From an uncultured Muribaculaceae bacterium (GTDB lineage Bacteria; Bacteroidota; Bacteroidia; Bacteroidales; Muribaculaceae), in the NCBI GenBank assembly GCA_944320595.1, contig CALUIB010000001.1:62001-126000 (forward strand): a stretch of DNA of 64,000 nt. The letters are read 5' to 3'. The notes beneath the pieces were generated by a model that saw nothing but the letters and a program-made list of their open reading frames with translations, was not told where the DNA came from and searched no databases. This document shows, piece after piece, positions 54,543-63,973 of this stretch (position 1 is the stretch's first letter; each line of letters starts with the position of its first letter). A program made the translations under genes and the position numbers.

Positions 54543-54717
54543 TTTTTATTCTTGTGCGCAAGTGTTCGTTCATGGCAAATTTACATATTATTAATTGAAA
54601 TGTGGCTTATGTGTGCCATAAAAAACACAAAAACAGATTTTCTGAACCGTGAAAATGGCTATGAGTTTTTTGTTTCTCTTAAATAATTTTAATTGTGCGA
54701 AAAAAGCGAGGATAATT

Positions 54718-54747
54718 TTTGTACTTCACATTTATTTGTTAATTTTG
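54718..54747 (+). promoter_or_regulatory. rprXY promoter
   Basis: TTTG (54718-54721), 18 bases, TAATTTTG (54740-54747), 55 bases before the rprX start. An in-frame ATG exists upstream of neither element. Confidence 0.65.
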
Positions 54748-54802
54748 TGGTGTTGTGTTAATGCCATGGCGTTGACGTGGCAAATGGATAAGGAGAATAG
54801 CA

Positions 54803-56308
54803 ATGAAAAAATCAACGATTTGGTTATTGACTATAATAATGGCATGTACGTTCGTGGGATTGCTATATGTGCAAATCATGTATATGGAAAACATGATAAA
54901 GATGCGCAACGAGCAGTTCTCGGAAGTCGTGAAACGCAGCCTTTATGGAGTTTCCAATACGTTGGAACAAGATGAAACCAAGCACTATTTGGAGGAAGAC
55001 CTTGACAGACTGTCGAATTTTTACACCGATTTTAGTAACGGGCAATCAAAGAGATTTGAATATTCGCTGAAGTCTCCCGACGGTTCGCAAGACTATAGAA
55101 TTAAAGGTACGCTCAATGCTATAAACCAAGAGGGTGGCGACAACATAAAAGACTTGAGCGACAGCTACAGCAATATGCAACGGGTGCTGAAAGGGCAATA
55201 CCTGTACCAGCAAGGCATATTGAACGAGGTCATATTGAATATGCTCGCTCAATCGTCGAATCGGCCTATAGAGGAGCGTGCCGACTCGTCGGTGGTGAGG
55301 AAGTACCTTGGCGTGGAGCTCGAAAGCAACGGGCTTGACCTGCCATTCGATTTCGCTCTTGTCAACCGGAATGGTGCGGTTGTTTATAAATCGGCCAACT
55401 ATCGGCCCGAGGAGTATGGCAATGTGTATTCGCAAGCGATATTCCCTAACGACCCTGTGGGCAAGATGAATTATCTGAAAGTCACGTTCCCGACAAAGAA
55501 CGACTACATATTTTCATCGATTAAGTTCATGATACCGTCGTTTGCATTTTCATTTATATTGCTTGCGGTATTCCTTTACACCATAATCTTGGCGTTCCGT
55601 CAAAAAAAGTTGACTGAAATGAAGAATGATTTCATCAACAACATGACCCACGAGTTCAAGACACCAATATCGACAATATCGCTTGCGGCTCAAATGCTGA
55701 ATGACGACAGTGTGCGCAAAAGCGGCATGATGATGCAGCACATATCCACGGTGATAAATGACGAGACCAAGCGGTTGCGTTTCCAGGTTGAAAAGGTGTT
55801 GCAGATGTCGATGTTTGACCGACAGAAGGCAACCTTGAAATTGCAAGAGATTGATGCCAATGCCACGATTGCCAACATAGTGAACACTTACAAGATAAAG
55901 GTGGAAAAATATGGCGGCAGGATAACATCGAATCTTGAGGCCGAAGATGCGATAATCAATGTTGACGAAATGCACTTCACCAATGTCATATTCAACTTGC
56001 TCGACAATGCCCTGAAATATCGACGCGAGGAGGTCCCTTTGGAACTGGGCGTATCGACATGCGACGTGGGCGAACGGCTTGAGATAGCGATTTCTGACAA
56101 CGGCATAGGTATAAAAAAAGAAGACCAGAAAAAGGTGTTCGAGAAATTTTATCGTGTATCTACCGGCAACCGCCACGACGTGAAAGGGTTCGGGCTTGGG
56201 CTTGCTTACGTGCATAAGATGATTGTGGAGCTGAAAGGCGACATACGGGTAGAAAGCGAACTTGGTGTAGGTTCCAAGTTTATAATAACATTGCCATTAT
56301 TAAAATAA
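54803..56308 (+). CDS. rprX: sensor histidine kinase RprX
   Basis: 501 residues. Membrane helices at about 5-28 and 240-265 enclose a periplasmic sensor of some 210 residues; then the phosphoacceptor histidine in NNMTHEFKTPISTISLA and the ATPase (NVIFNLLDNALKYRREE, ISDNGIGIK, GFGLGLAYVHKM). The sequence and partner match the RprX/RprY pair of Bacteroides and Porphyromonas, linked there to stress and tetracycline-related effects. RprY starts 14 bases downstream. Confidence 0.9.
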   Translation: MKKSTIWLLTIIMACTFVGLLYVQIMYMENMIKMRNEQFSEVVKRSLYGVSNTLEQDETKHYLEEDLDRLSNFYTDFSNGQSKRFEYSLKSPDGSQDYRIKGTLNAINQEGGDNIKDLSDSYSNMQRVLKGQYLYQQGILNEVILNMLAQSSNRPIEERADSSVVRKYLGVELESNGLDLPFDFALVNRNGAVVYKSANYRPEEYGNVYSQAIFPNDPVGKMNYLKVTFPTKNDYIFSSIKFMIPSFAFSFILLAVFLYTIILAFRQKKLTEMKNDFINNMTHEFKTPISTISLAAQMLNDDSVRKSGMMMQHISTVINDETKRLRFQVEKVLQMSMFDRQKATLKLQEIDANATIANIVNTYKIKVEKYGGRITSNLEAEDAIINVDEMHFTNVIFNLLDNALKYRREEVPLELGVSTCDVGERLEIAISDNGIGIKKEDQKKVFEKFYRVSTGNRHDVKGFGLGLAYVHKMIVELKGDIRVESELGVGSKFIITLPLLK

Positions 56309-56322
56309 AAATATAAAACATT

Positions 56323-57033
56323 ATGGAAGAAAGATTGCGTATTTTGTTGTGCGAAGATGATGAAAATCTTGGCATGCTGTTGAGGGAATATTTGCAGGCA
56401 AAGGGGTTCAATGCCGACCTGTTTGCCGATGGCGAAAGTGGCTACAAGGCTTTTTTGAAAGGCAAGTATGACTTGTGTGTGCTTGACGTGATGATGCCTA
56501 AGAAGGACGGTTTTGCGCTCGCGCAGGAAATCCGAACTGTCAACAGCGAAGTGCCTATTATCTTCCTGACGGCAAAGTCGCTGAAGGAAGATGTGTTTGA
56601 AGGGTTCAAGATTGGGGCCGACGATTACATCACCAAGCCATTCAGTATGGAAGAGTTGGTGTTCCGTATTGAGGCAATCTTACGCCGCGTGAAAGGCAAG
56701 AAAGGCAAGGAGATAACCATGTATAAGATAGGCCGTTTCACTTTCGACACGCAGAAACAGGTACTCATGATTGACGACAAAATGACCAAGCTCACCACCA
56801 AGGAGTCGGAATTGCTCAGCTTGCTGTGTGCTCACGTGAACGAAATACTTGAACGTAATTTTGCTTTGAAGACTATATGGATTGACGACAATTACTTCAA
56901 CGCTCGCAGCATGGACGTGTATATCACCAAGTTGCGTAAGCACCTTAAAGAAGACCCGTCGATTGAAATCATCAACATCCACGGCAAGGGATACAAGCTT
57001 ATAGCTCCCGATGTGGAGGCCAAGGCTAAATGA
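56323..57033 (+). CDS. rprY: response regulator RprY
   Basis: 236 residues. Receiver domain with LLCEDDEN, LDVMMPKKDGF, LTAKS and ITKPFSMEEL; winged-helix domain with TTKESELLSLLCAHVNEILER and DVYITKLRKHLKEDPSIEI. A strong terminator follows. Confidence 0.92.
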   Translation: MEERLRILLCEDDENLGMLLREYLQAKGFNADLFADGESGYKAFLKGKYDLCVLDVMMPKKDGFALAQEIRTVNSEVPIIFLTAKSLKEDVFEGFKIGADDYITKPFSMEELVFRIEAILRRVKGKKGKEITMYKIGRFTFDTQKQVLMIDDKMTKLTTKESELLSLLCAHVNEILERNFALKTIWIDDNYFNARSMDVYITKLRKHLKEDPSIEIINIHGKGYKLIAPDVEAKAK

Positions 57034-57061
57034 GGTATATTGCATAAATTAAGTATAAAAG

Positions 57062-57098
57062 CAACACCGTTTTAACCATGAATGGTGTTGTTTTTTTT
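57062..57098 (+). terminator. intrinsic terminator of rprXY
   Basis: CAACACC (57062-57068) pairs with GGTGTTG (57084-57090) and is followed by eight T. Confidence 0.8.
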
Positions 57099-57168
57099 GT
57101 ATATCGTTATTATTTTTGCAAAAAGAATTGTTGTACAAACAAGATATTTGCGAATATAAAAATTGATT

Positions 57169-57891
57169 ATGAAATATATTTTAAGAATTTACCAATGGGT
57201 AATTGCCTACCCCATATTGCTGGTGTTGACGATATTGACGGCATTGGTGACAGTGATACTGAGTTTGCTTGGCATGGGTAAGTGGGCCGGATATTACCCT
57301 CCCAAGTTGTGGGCTAAGTGCTGGTGCTGGCTTATGTTTGTGAGGGTGGAAGTTCGCAACCGCCGGAACATAGACAAGCGCACGTCATACGTGTTTGTTG
57401 CCAACCATCAGGGGGCATACGATATATTCTCGATATACGGCTACCTTAACCACAACTTCAGGTGGATGATGAAGAAGAGCCTTGAAAAAGTTCCGTTTGT
57501 GGGGATAGCCTGCAAAAGTAGCGGGCACATAATGGTTGACCGTTCGTCGCCGCAAGCCATAAAAAACACTATGGATGAAGCGAAGGCGAAATTGAAAGAC
57601 GGAATGTCGCTTGTGGTATTCCCCGAGGGGTCGCGCTCGTGGAACGGGCAAATGAGTTCGTTCAAGCGCGGCGCATTTAAGTTGGCACTTGATTTCAATC
57701 TCCCAGTGGTTCCCATCACTATCGATGGTTCGTTTAAAGTGATGCCTCGCACGACTTATAATGTGACCCCAGGGAAAATCATACTGACAATCCATGAACC
57801 AATAATGCCTTCGGCCGAAGGGCATGATCTTGACACGGTGCTGAAAGAAAGTTACGAGAAAATACAGTCGGCATTAACGCAAGGCAAATAA
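57169..57891 (+). CDS. plsC: 1-acyl-sn-glycerol-3-phosphate acyltransferase (PlsC family)
   Basis: 240 residues. N-terminal membrane helix (about 10-40), then the acyltransferase motifs NHQGAYD (HX4D), GHIMVDRSS, VVFPEGSRSWNG and LPVVPITIDGS. Adds the second acyl chain to make phosphatidic acid. An upstream TTG at 57163 is in frame but ATG 57169 is preferred. Confidence 0.9.
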   Translation: MKYILRIYQWVIAYPILLVLTILTALVTVILSLLGMGKWAGYYPPKLWAKCWCWLMFVRVEVRNRRNIDKRTSYVFVANHQGAYDIFSIYGYLNHNFRWMMKKSLEKVPFVGIACKSSGHIMVDRSSPQAIKNTMDEAKAKLKDGMSLVVFPEGSRSWNGQMSSFKRGAFKLALDFNLPVVPITIDGSFKVMPRTTYNVTPGKIILTIHEPIMPSAEGHDLDTVLKESYEKIQSALTQGK

Positions 57892-57907
57892 AAAACAGAA
57901 AAAGAAT

Positions 57908-58726
57908 ATGATAGGTAGTGTAATAGGAGACATTGTGGGCAGCATCTACGAATTTGACAATATCAAGACGAAAGATTTCCAGTTGTTCCAGCCCAATATG
58001 TGCTATACCGACGACAGTATCCTCACTTTTGCTACAGCCGACTGGTTGCTGCATGGTGGTGAGGCTGCCGACTACTATCTAAAGTATGCTAATGCCGACC
58101 CGTATCCCATGGGGAGCTATGGATCGATGTTCGTACAATGGGTGCATAAGGCCAATCGTGGAATTGTATGCCCGTATAACAGCTGCGGCAACGGCAGTGC
58201 GATGCGTGTGGGGCCTGTGGGGTGGGCCTTCGCATCGGAAGGAGAGACGATGGATGCGGCACGTCGTTCGGCAGAGTGTACCCATAATCACATAGAAGGA
58301 ATAAAAGGTGCACAAGCTGTGGCTATGTGCATATATTTAGCTCGGAATGGCGAGACGAAGGATTGCATACGCAAATCTGTGATTGATGAGTTCGGGTATG
58401 ACTTGTCGATGCCAGTTAATGAGATTCGACGGCGTTATTCGTGGCAAGGACTTGACGGCTGCGGGAATGGCGGCACTTGCCAGGACAGTGTTCCGCAAGC
58501 TATAATATGTGCGCTCGATGCTGTCGATTTCGAGGGTGCAATCCGCAATGCCGTATCGATAGGCGGCGATTCCGATACAATAGGCTGCATTGCCGGGAGC
58601 ATTGCAGAGGCTCTGTATGGAGTTCCGGCAGCTATTTACGCCGAAGCGATGGCATATTTGCCCGACGGTTATGCCCACGTGGTATGTGACTTTGAGGCGA
58701 GATATGGAAATAATTTGATTAAATAA
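57908..58726 (+). CDS. ADP-ribosylglycohydrolase family protein
   Basis: 272 residues. Metal-binding motifs are CYTDDSILTFATADWLL near the N-terminus and GGDSDTIGCIAGSIAEALYG near the C-terminus. Other family marks are GSVIGDIVGSIYEF and GNGSAMRVGPVGWAF. It should remove ADP-ribose from proteins or other targets. Lies 16 bases after the acyltransferase gene. No ADP-ribosyltransferase is seen nearby, so its target is unknown. Confidence 0.88.
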   Translation: MIGSVIGDIVGSIYEFDNIKTKDFQLFQPNMCYTDDSILTFATADWLLHGGEAADYYLKYANADPYPMGSYGSMFVQWVHKANRGIVCPYNSCGNGSAMRVGPVGWAFASEGETMDAARRSAECTHNHIEGIKGAQAVAMCIYLARNGETKDCIRKSVIDEFGYDLSMPVNEIRRRYSWQGLDGCGNGGTCQDSVPQAIICALDAVDFEGAIRNAVSIGGDSDTIGCIAGSIAEALYGVPAAIYAEAMAYLPDGYAHVVCDFEARYGNNLIK

Positions 58727-58748
58727 GAAAAAAATAAGGCAAAGCTAT

Positions 58749-58778
58749 TGCAGTTTCAGAAAAAAGCAGTACCTTTGC
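58749..58778 (+). promoter_or_regulatory. promoter of tRNA-Gln (and possibly rpsP)
   Basis: TTG (58749-58751), 19 bases, TACCTTTG (58771-58778), about 20 bases before the tRNA. No other promoter match is seen before rpsP. Confidence 0.65.
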
Positions 58779-58799
58779 AACGTCAAAAACAAAAGAGAT

Positions 58800-58870
58800 T
58801 GTCCAGTGGTGTAATGGTAGCACTTCGGATTCTGGTTCCGCCTGTGAGGGTTCGAGTCCTTCCTGGACAA
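58800..58870 (+). tRNA. tRNA-Gln (anticodon CUG)
   Basis: A 71-base cloverleaf. The acceptor stem TGTCCAG pairs with CTGGACA, the D arm is GTGTAATGGTAGCAC, the anticodon loop TTCTGGT has CTG at 58832-58834, and the T loop is TTCGAGT. The outermost anticodon-stem pair is a U-C mismatch. CCA is not encoded (CAA follows the discriminator A). Confidence 0.92.
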
Positions 58871-58880
58871 CAAAGCAATA

Positions 58881-58907
58881 GGGGAACAATAACGTTCCCC
58901 ATTTTTA
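58881..58907 (+). terminator. terminator or attenuator between tRNA-Gln and rpsP
   Basis: GGGGAAC (58881-58887), loop of 6, GTTCCCC (58894-58900), then ATTTTTATT. It ends the tRNA transcript, yet rpsP starts 30 bases later without a clear promoter of its own, so read-through may set S16 synthesis. Confidence 0.75.
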
Positions 58908-58936
58908 TTAAACAACAAATTTAAACAAATTATTAA

Positions 58937-59494
58937 ATGGCTACAAAGATTAGATTACAGCGTCATGGCCGCAAGGGTTATGCGTTTTATCCAATTGTAA
59001 TCGCCGATAGCAGGGCACCACGTGATGGTAAATTTATTGAAAGGATTGGTTCTTATAACCCTAATACTAATCCTGCTACAATAAGTTTAAATTTTGAAAG
59101 GGCATTGTATTGGGTTAACGTGGGTGCAATTCCCACCGATACTGTGCGCAACATATTGTCTCGTGAAGGCGTAATGTTGATGAAACACCTCCAAGGCGGT
59201 GTTAAGAAGGGTGCTTTCACCGAAGAAGAGGCACAACGTCGCTTTGAGGCTTGGAAGACTGAAAAAGATGCAAAGTTGAATGCAGTGAAGGCAAAGTTGA
59301 ACGAAGACAGCCGCAACGCTGAAAAGGCTCGCTTGGAGGCTGAAACAGCCAAGAAGAACGCCAAGGCTGAAATCGTGGCCAAGAAGAAGGCAGAACTTGC
59401 CGCTAAGGCCGCTGAAGAAGCTGCCGCCAAGGCTGCTGAAGAACAACCGGCTGCCGAGGCTGCTGAAACAGCCGAAGCTCCTGCCGCAGAATAA
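58937..59494 (+). CDS. rpsP: 30S ribosomal protein S16 with long charged tail
   Basis: 185 residues. The S16 core ([33 protein letters not shown], to about residue 85) is normal. A low-complexity Ala/Lys/Glu tail of some 100 residues follows, as commonly found in Bacteroidetes S16. Single gene; the usual rimM/trmD/rplS neighbours are absent. Confidence 0.95.
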   Translation: MATKIRLQRHGRKGYAFYPIVIADSRAPRDGKFIERIGSYNPNTNPATISLNFERALYWVNVGAIPTDTVRNILSREGVMLMKHLQGGVKKGAFTEEEAQRRFEAWKTEKDAKLNAVKAKLNEDSRNAEKARLEAETAKKNAKAEIVAKKKAELAAKAAEEAAAKAAEEQPAAEAAETAEAPAAE

Positions 59495-59517
59495 ATCCTG
59501 CGCAATAGCGAAATACA

Positions 59518-59575
59518 CAGGAGGGGGAAGATGGCAACGCTCAAAGTTGCTTTTCTTCCCCCCCTGTTTTTATAT
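59518..59575 (+). terminator. intrinsic terminator of rpsP
   Basis: CAGGAGGGGGAAGATGGCAAC pairs, with bulges, with GTTGCTTTTCTTCCCCCCCTG; TTTTTATA follows. Nothing else is seen in 59576-59718. Confidence 0.75.
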
Positions 59576-59718
59576 TATTATATGTGTTCCCACCTAAGAT
59601 GTTATGTACTGAAACGTAGTTGGTGCTACAACCCATTAACCATTAGCATGGCAATCAGATGGTTCCTGAGACGGCAACGACATTGGTGGAATTTGTATAT
59701 TTGGTAGGCATTCATTTG

Positions 59719-61347
59719 TTATTGAGGGAGTGTGGAGGAAACAATGTCGCTTTTTTCTTCGATACCAAGTTTCTGGCGAATTTGGGTCTTGCGTTGATAT
59801 ACGGTGCGGACACTTTGGCCAGTGACGATGCTTATCTCTTTTGTTGAGAAATTGGCTCGTAGCAGGCAGCACAGTTGCAATTCTTTCTCGTTTAGGATTT
59901 GCTGGTATTTTTCGGCAATGTGTGTATAATAGCCGTCATATATATAATTGATAACCTCGTAAAGGTTTTGCCAATCGAGCAAAGCTCCGTCGGTTTTTAT
60001 TTCTTGCATTTGCCGTAATAGCTCTTGGTTGGCTGGAGTGGGGTTTGATGCTGCTGTGCGTATCACACCCAGTTGTTGTAGCATTATGCGTTTGAAGAAA
60101 CGGTCGTCTTTTGTGTCGGTATTGCTGTTTTGCGAGTCTGCTATCATTCTGCGCAAGGTTTCGATTTCTTCATCTTTTTCCAATTCTAGTTTGCGTTTGC
60201 GCCACAGGTATATCACCAAACTTGTTATAGCCACTATCAAGCCGATGATGGTGTATATTGCCATGAGTTGTTGGCGTTGAGACTGGATTGTTATTCTATA
60301 GTTTTTTTCAGCAAGTTGCCTGTTTGCCTGTTCTTTGGCATCGGTTATTTTACGATTATGTATGGCGTTGTCTTGTAAGCGATTGACGTAGGTGGCCCAG
60401 TCCTTAAAGCTGAAATTGCGGTTTTGGGCGTAGTTTATCAGCAGTTGTAATATTTGGTAATAACTATTGGATGACAAGTCGTTTCGTATTTCAGTGGTAG
60501 CCATGCGGTTAGCAAGATTTAAGTAATGTTCGGCCTCGTTTGCATCTCCCTTTAGCAGATAGTATCTCGATAGTGAGGCATAGGAGAATGACATTTCAGT
60601 GCTGTCGCCTGTAAAATGTTTCAATGCCTTGCGCTGTAATTCTATAGCGCGGTGCTGGTCTCCGTTGTCGCTTGCAATGTCGGCCTGGCTACGCAGTACG
60701 AGTTTCCAATATGTGGCTGTATCTTGCGGCAACCGAGCGTATCGGTCAATTCCGTTTAGAGCCATATCGGCAGCTTGGGAATTGCCCATGTAATAAAGCA
60801 TCAGACCGTAATTATATCGTATTATAAAACTCATGTCGTTATTGCCATTGTCATTGTCATAATCGAGTAGTTGCGACATATATTGGCTAAGCCGTGGATA
60901 GTCGTAGTCGTTGCTAGCCAATTCGCAAAGTTGCATAAGTATAGCGAGACGATTTTCAGGAAACGTATTTTCAAGTAACTTGTATGCAACCTCCTTGTCG
61001 CCTCTCCACCAGTGATATTTTGCTGTGAGAATGGTTGCCTGTATCAGTCGTGATGAATCACGAGGAGTGACATTGGAGTAGTAATTAAGTGCGACTTTCA
61101 GCAGGCTGTCTTCGCTCAATGCTTCGCCTCTGTATTCATGGGCTTTGCCTATTATCAAGGCATATTTTGCCATTAGTGGGGTATCGAGTCTTTCGGGTTC
61201 GTATATGTTGGAAATTACTGAGAGTGCGCTATCGATGTTTCCACCGGCCAAAAGCAATTCGGCATCATCGATTATTTTCCCGTTGCTGTTATGGCAGCTT
61301 TGCAGCAGAGAGGTAATTATAGCGAGTATTATGGCTAATTGTTTCAT
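59719..61347 (-). CDS. TPR/membrane/HTH transcriptional regulator
   Basis: 542 residues. Lipoprotein-type signal (LLQSCHNS, cysteine at about 18), then periplasmic TPR-like repeats to about 330 (for example IIGKAHEYRGEALSEDSLL, SYASLSRYYLLKGDANEAEHYL). A membrane helix lies at about 365-387 (IIGLIVAITSLVIYLW), then a cytoplasmic coiled coil and a C-terminal LuxR-like helix-turn-helix (EKELQLCCLLRANFSTKEISIVTGQSVRTVYQRK). Such one-protein sensors are common in Bacteroidales. It is divergent from the barrel gene at 61574, its probable target. TACCTTTG on the minus strand (61371-61378) is a likely -7 element. Confidence 0.85.
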   Translation of the reverse strand: MKQLAIILAIITSLLQSCHNSNGKIIDDAELLLAGGNIDSALSVISNIYEPERLDTPLMAKYALIIGKAHEYRGEALSEDSLLKVALNYYSNVTPRDSSRLIQATILTAKYHWWRGDKEVAYKLLENTFPENRLAILMQLCELASNDYDYPRLSQYMSQLLDYDNDNGNNDMSFIIRYNYGLMLYYMGNSQAADMALNGIDRYARLPQDTATYWKLVLRSQADIASDNGDQHRAIELQRKALKHFTGDSTEMSFSYASLSRYYLLKGDANEAEHYLNLANRMATTEIRNDLSSNSYYQILQLLINYAQNRNFSFKDWATYVNRLQDNAIHNRKITDAKEQANRQLAEKNYRITIQSQRQQLMAIYTIIGLIVAITSLVIYLWRKRKLELEKDEEIETLRRMIADSQNSNTDTKDDRFFKRIMLQQLGVIRTAASNPTPANQELLRQMQEIKTDGALLDWQNLYEVINYIYDGYYTHIAEKYQQILNEKELQLCCLLRANFSTKEISIVTGQSVRTVYQRKTQIRQKLGIEEKSDIVSSTLPQ

Positions 61348-61529
61348 TTGTTGCGTTAGTTTCGGCTATGCAAAGGTAATTAGTTGTTTTTGTAATATAA
61401 AGGTTGAAACCGCAAATATAAACTTTTGTTGTTGTGGTGCGTTGTAATGTATTGATGTTTAGGTAGTTGTAAAATGGATTGCAGTTTTGATAGATGCAAA
61501 TATAAACGCAAGAAACGATGATTTCAGCA

Positions 61530-61537
61530 TAATTTTG
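61530..61537 (+). promoter_or_regulatory. candidate -7 element of the 61574 barrel gene
   Basis: TAATTTTG with no TTTG at -33, consistent with activation by the divergent regulator. Its predicted transcript start (about 61544) rules out starts upstream and supports ATG 61574. Confidence 0.5.
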
Positions 61538-61573
61538 CGGCATGAAATTCAAACAAAAAATATACAAGAAATT

Positions 61574-63877
61574 ATGAAAAATATTCTGATGTTGGCATTA
61601 GCACTGATGGCGCAATTGGCACTGGTCGCAGGGAACAAAATTACAGGAACTGTGGTTGATGGAGGTGACAATTCACAATTGCCGGGAGTGAGTGTGATGC
61701 TTGCAAACAGTTTTGGCGATATGGTGAAAGGCGTGGCTACCGATGAAATGGGCAAGTTTGAGATTGCCGATGTGGAGGATGGTACATATCTGCTACACGT
61801 TACTTACATCGGCTATGCGCCGCAATCGGTTTCGCTTACTAACTTGAACGGAGATGTGAACGTGGGCATCGTGAGACTTGAGCAACAGCCGAATGTGCTT
61901 GGTGAAGTGGTAGTGGAAGGTGGTGCCGTGATAAACAAAGTTGACAGGCAGATAATATTGCCAACATCGGCACAGCGCAAGGCATCGACCAATGGTGTGT
62001 CGCTTCTGCAACACTTGCAAATACCGTCGTTGGCAATTAATCCCATCGACAAGAGTGTGAAAACCAATTTCGGTGCCGATGTGCAATTGCGCATCAACGG
62101 AGTGGAGGCAACTAAAGGCGAGGTGGTGGCTTTGCGCCCACGTGATGTGGTGAGGGTCGAATATCATGAAAATCCTGGGTTGAGATATGGCAGCGCGGCG
62201 GCTGTTGTGGATTTTATAGTAAAAAAGAACGAAACGGGTGGAAATGTAGCCACCGACTTGATGAATGGTATAAAACCGTTGGGCGCGGGCGACTATAATG
62301 TGTCGGCAAGGTATAATCGCAACAAGTCGGCATTAAGTGCCGTGTTTTCGTGGGAACGTCGCGACCTTGACTGGATAAGGGAAAATTACGAGTCATTTGT
62401 TTACCCGAATATGATTCTGGAGAACAAGGAGATTGGAAATCCCACAAGGATTAAATATGACAACATTAACCTGTCGTTAAGTTATAATTATGCCGATGAC
62501 AAAAATATGCTTAATATCGCATTCAGGGATGTGTATAATAATACCCCAAACTCGTTTTCCGACCGCAATAGCGTATTGTATCAAGGGGAGGATGTGTATG
62601 GCATAGTTGACAGGCAAGCTACGAAGTCGCATATACCGTCGTTAGATGTGTATTATCAAAGGAACTTGGGAGGAGGTCAAAACCTTTATCTTGATGTTGT
62701 TGGCACTTATCTTAAAAGTAGTAATGACAGGCAATATTCTATGACAATGGTCGGCATAGAGCCAACGAGCATAGTATCGGAGGTTGACGGCAGCAAATAT
62801 TCTGTTATAGGAGAGGTTATATATGAGCGTCCGTTGTGGGGTGGCTCGCTAACGACAGGTGCAAAGCATAGCCATTCACAGATGGACAATGTGTATGATG
62901 GTAGTATTAGAAGCAATGTAAAAATGAACATGGAAGAGACGTATTTGTTTGCAGAATACAAGTCGAGAGTGAAGAAACTTGATTACATGGTGGGAATAGG
63001 GGCTATGCGCACAAGCTATAGGCAGGGCGGCCTTTCGCAAGAGAAATATGTAGCGAGGCCGACACTCACACTATCTCATAATGTCACCAATGATATTTCG
63101 CTTAGGTATAATGCCTATATGTCGGGATATTCTCCATCATTGTCCGACTTGAGCGACGTTAGCCAGGAAATGGATGCTTACCAAGTGCGCCGTGGTAATC
63201 CTGGGTTGCATAGCGTCACATTTTATACGAATAGTCTTTCGGCAAGCTGGCTCAACCGTTATGTCAATGTAGAACTGTCGGGCAGGTATAGTTATGACGA
63301 CAATCCAATTATGGAGGAAACAACATTTGAGGACAATAAATTTGTAAGGACATTTGCCAACCAGCAAGGTTTCCACCGGCTCAACGTGCAAGCCACTGTG
63401 CAGGTGTTTCCATTCAGGGATTATATCCAAGTGCGGCTGACACCGTTTTTCAACCGCTATGTAAGCAACGGGAACGATTACACGCACACTCATTCCAACT
63501 GGGGATTTCGTGGTAGCATAATGGCGATGTATAAGAACTGGGGCATGATGATAGACATGAATACAAGCTATCATGAGCTGTGGGGAGAGACTGTAACCAA
63601 AGGCGAACGGCTGCATTCCATTGCCGTAGGATACAATACCGAAAAATGGGGCATACAGGCAATGCTTATGAACCCGTTTACGAAACGGTATGAGCAAGGG
63701 GTGGATAACTTGTCGCGCTTGGCTCCTTACAAGCAAATAGCTTATTCTGATGATTTCAGGCGTATGGTGATGATTAATGTGTCGTTTAACCTTGACTTTG
63801 GCAAGCAGCGCGGCATAAGCGGCAGGCGAATCAATAATAGTGACACTGACACTGGCATACTGTCGGGCAGCAAGTGA
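61574..63877 (+). CDS. outer-membrane beta-barrel protein (TonB-receptor-like, OMP_b-brl family)
   Basis: 767 residues. Signal peptide (LALALMAQLALVAG), beta-sandwich at about 22-110 (ITGTVVDGGDNSQLPGVSVML, DEMGKFEIADVEDG), plug-like domain (LLQHLQIPSLAIN, VQLRINGVEAT, VVRVEYHENPG, VVDFIVKKNETGG), then a barrel ending NVSFNLDFGKQRG with a tail containing DTDTGIL. Distant paralogue of the barrels at 6749 and 9343, with the same length and block order. Divergent from a TPR/HTH regulator. Ligand unknown. Confidence 0.85.
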   Translation: MKNILMLALALMAQLALVAGNKITGTVVDGGDNSQLPGVSVMLANSFGDMVKGVATDEMGKFEIADVEDGTYLLHVTYIGYAPQSVSLTNLNGDVNVGIVRLEQQPNVLGEVVVEGGAVINKVDRQIILPTSAQRKASTNGVSLLQHLQIPSLAINPIDKSVKTNFGADVQLRINGVEATKGEVVALRPRDVVRVEYHENPGLRYGSAAAVVDFIVKKNETGGNVATDLMNGIKPLGAGDYNVSARYNRNKSALSAVFSWERRDLDWIRENYESFVYPNMILENKEIGNPTRIKYDNINLSLSYNYADDKNMLNIAFRDVYNNTPNSFSDRNSVLYQGEDVYGIVDRQATKSHIPSLDVYYQRNLGGGQNLYLDVVGTYLKSSNDRQYSMTMVGIEPTSIVSEVDGSKYSVIGEVIYERPLWGGSLTTGAKHSHSQMDNVYDGSIRSNVKMNMEETYLFAEYKSRVKKLDYMVGIGAMRTSYRQGGLSQEKYVARPTLTLSHNVTNDISLRYNAYMSGYSPSLSDLSDVSQEMDAYQVRRGNPGLHSVTFYTNSLSASWLNRYVNVELSGRYSYDDNPIMEETTFEDNKFVRTFANQQGFHRLNVQATVQVFPFRDYIQVRLTPFFNRYVSNGNDYTHTHSNWGFRGSIMAMYKNWGMMIDMNTSYHELWGETVTKGERLHSIAVGYNTEKWGIQAMLMNPFTKRYEQGVDNLSRLAPYKQIAYSDDFRRMVMINVSFNLDFGKQRGISGRRINNSDTDTGILSGSK

Positions 63878-63973
63878 TGCTTTGGCCTTAAATGTCGGGT
63901 GTAAGATGAAAATTTGTGGCTGCCATTGGGGCGTATCTTGCGATAAATGCGTAATTTCGTAGGGCAAAAAAAC

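Noticed and set aside
59380-59490. Low-complexity repeat-like stretch
   Set aside because: It is the Ala/Lys/Glu-rich tail of ribosomal protein S16, a normal Bacteroidetes feature.
63137-63967. Minus-strand open frame of 276 codons at the right edge
   Set aside because: Antisense to the outer-membrane barrel gene; composition is histidine- and proline-rich, as expected for a shadow frame.
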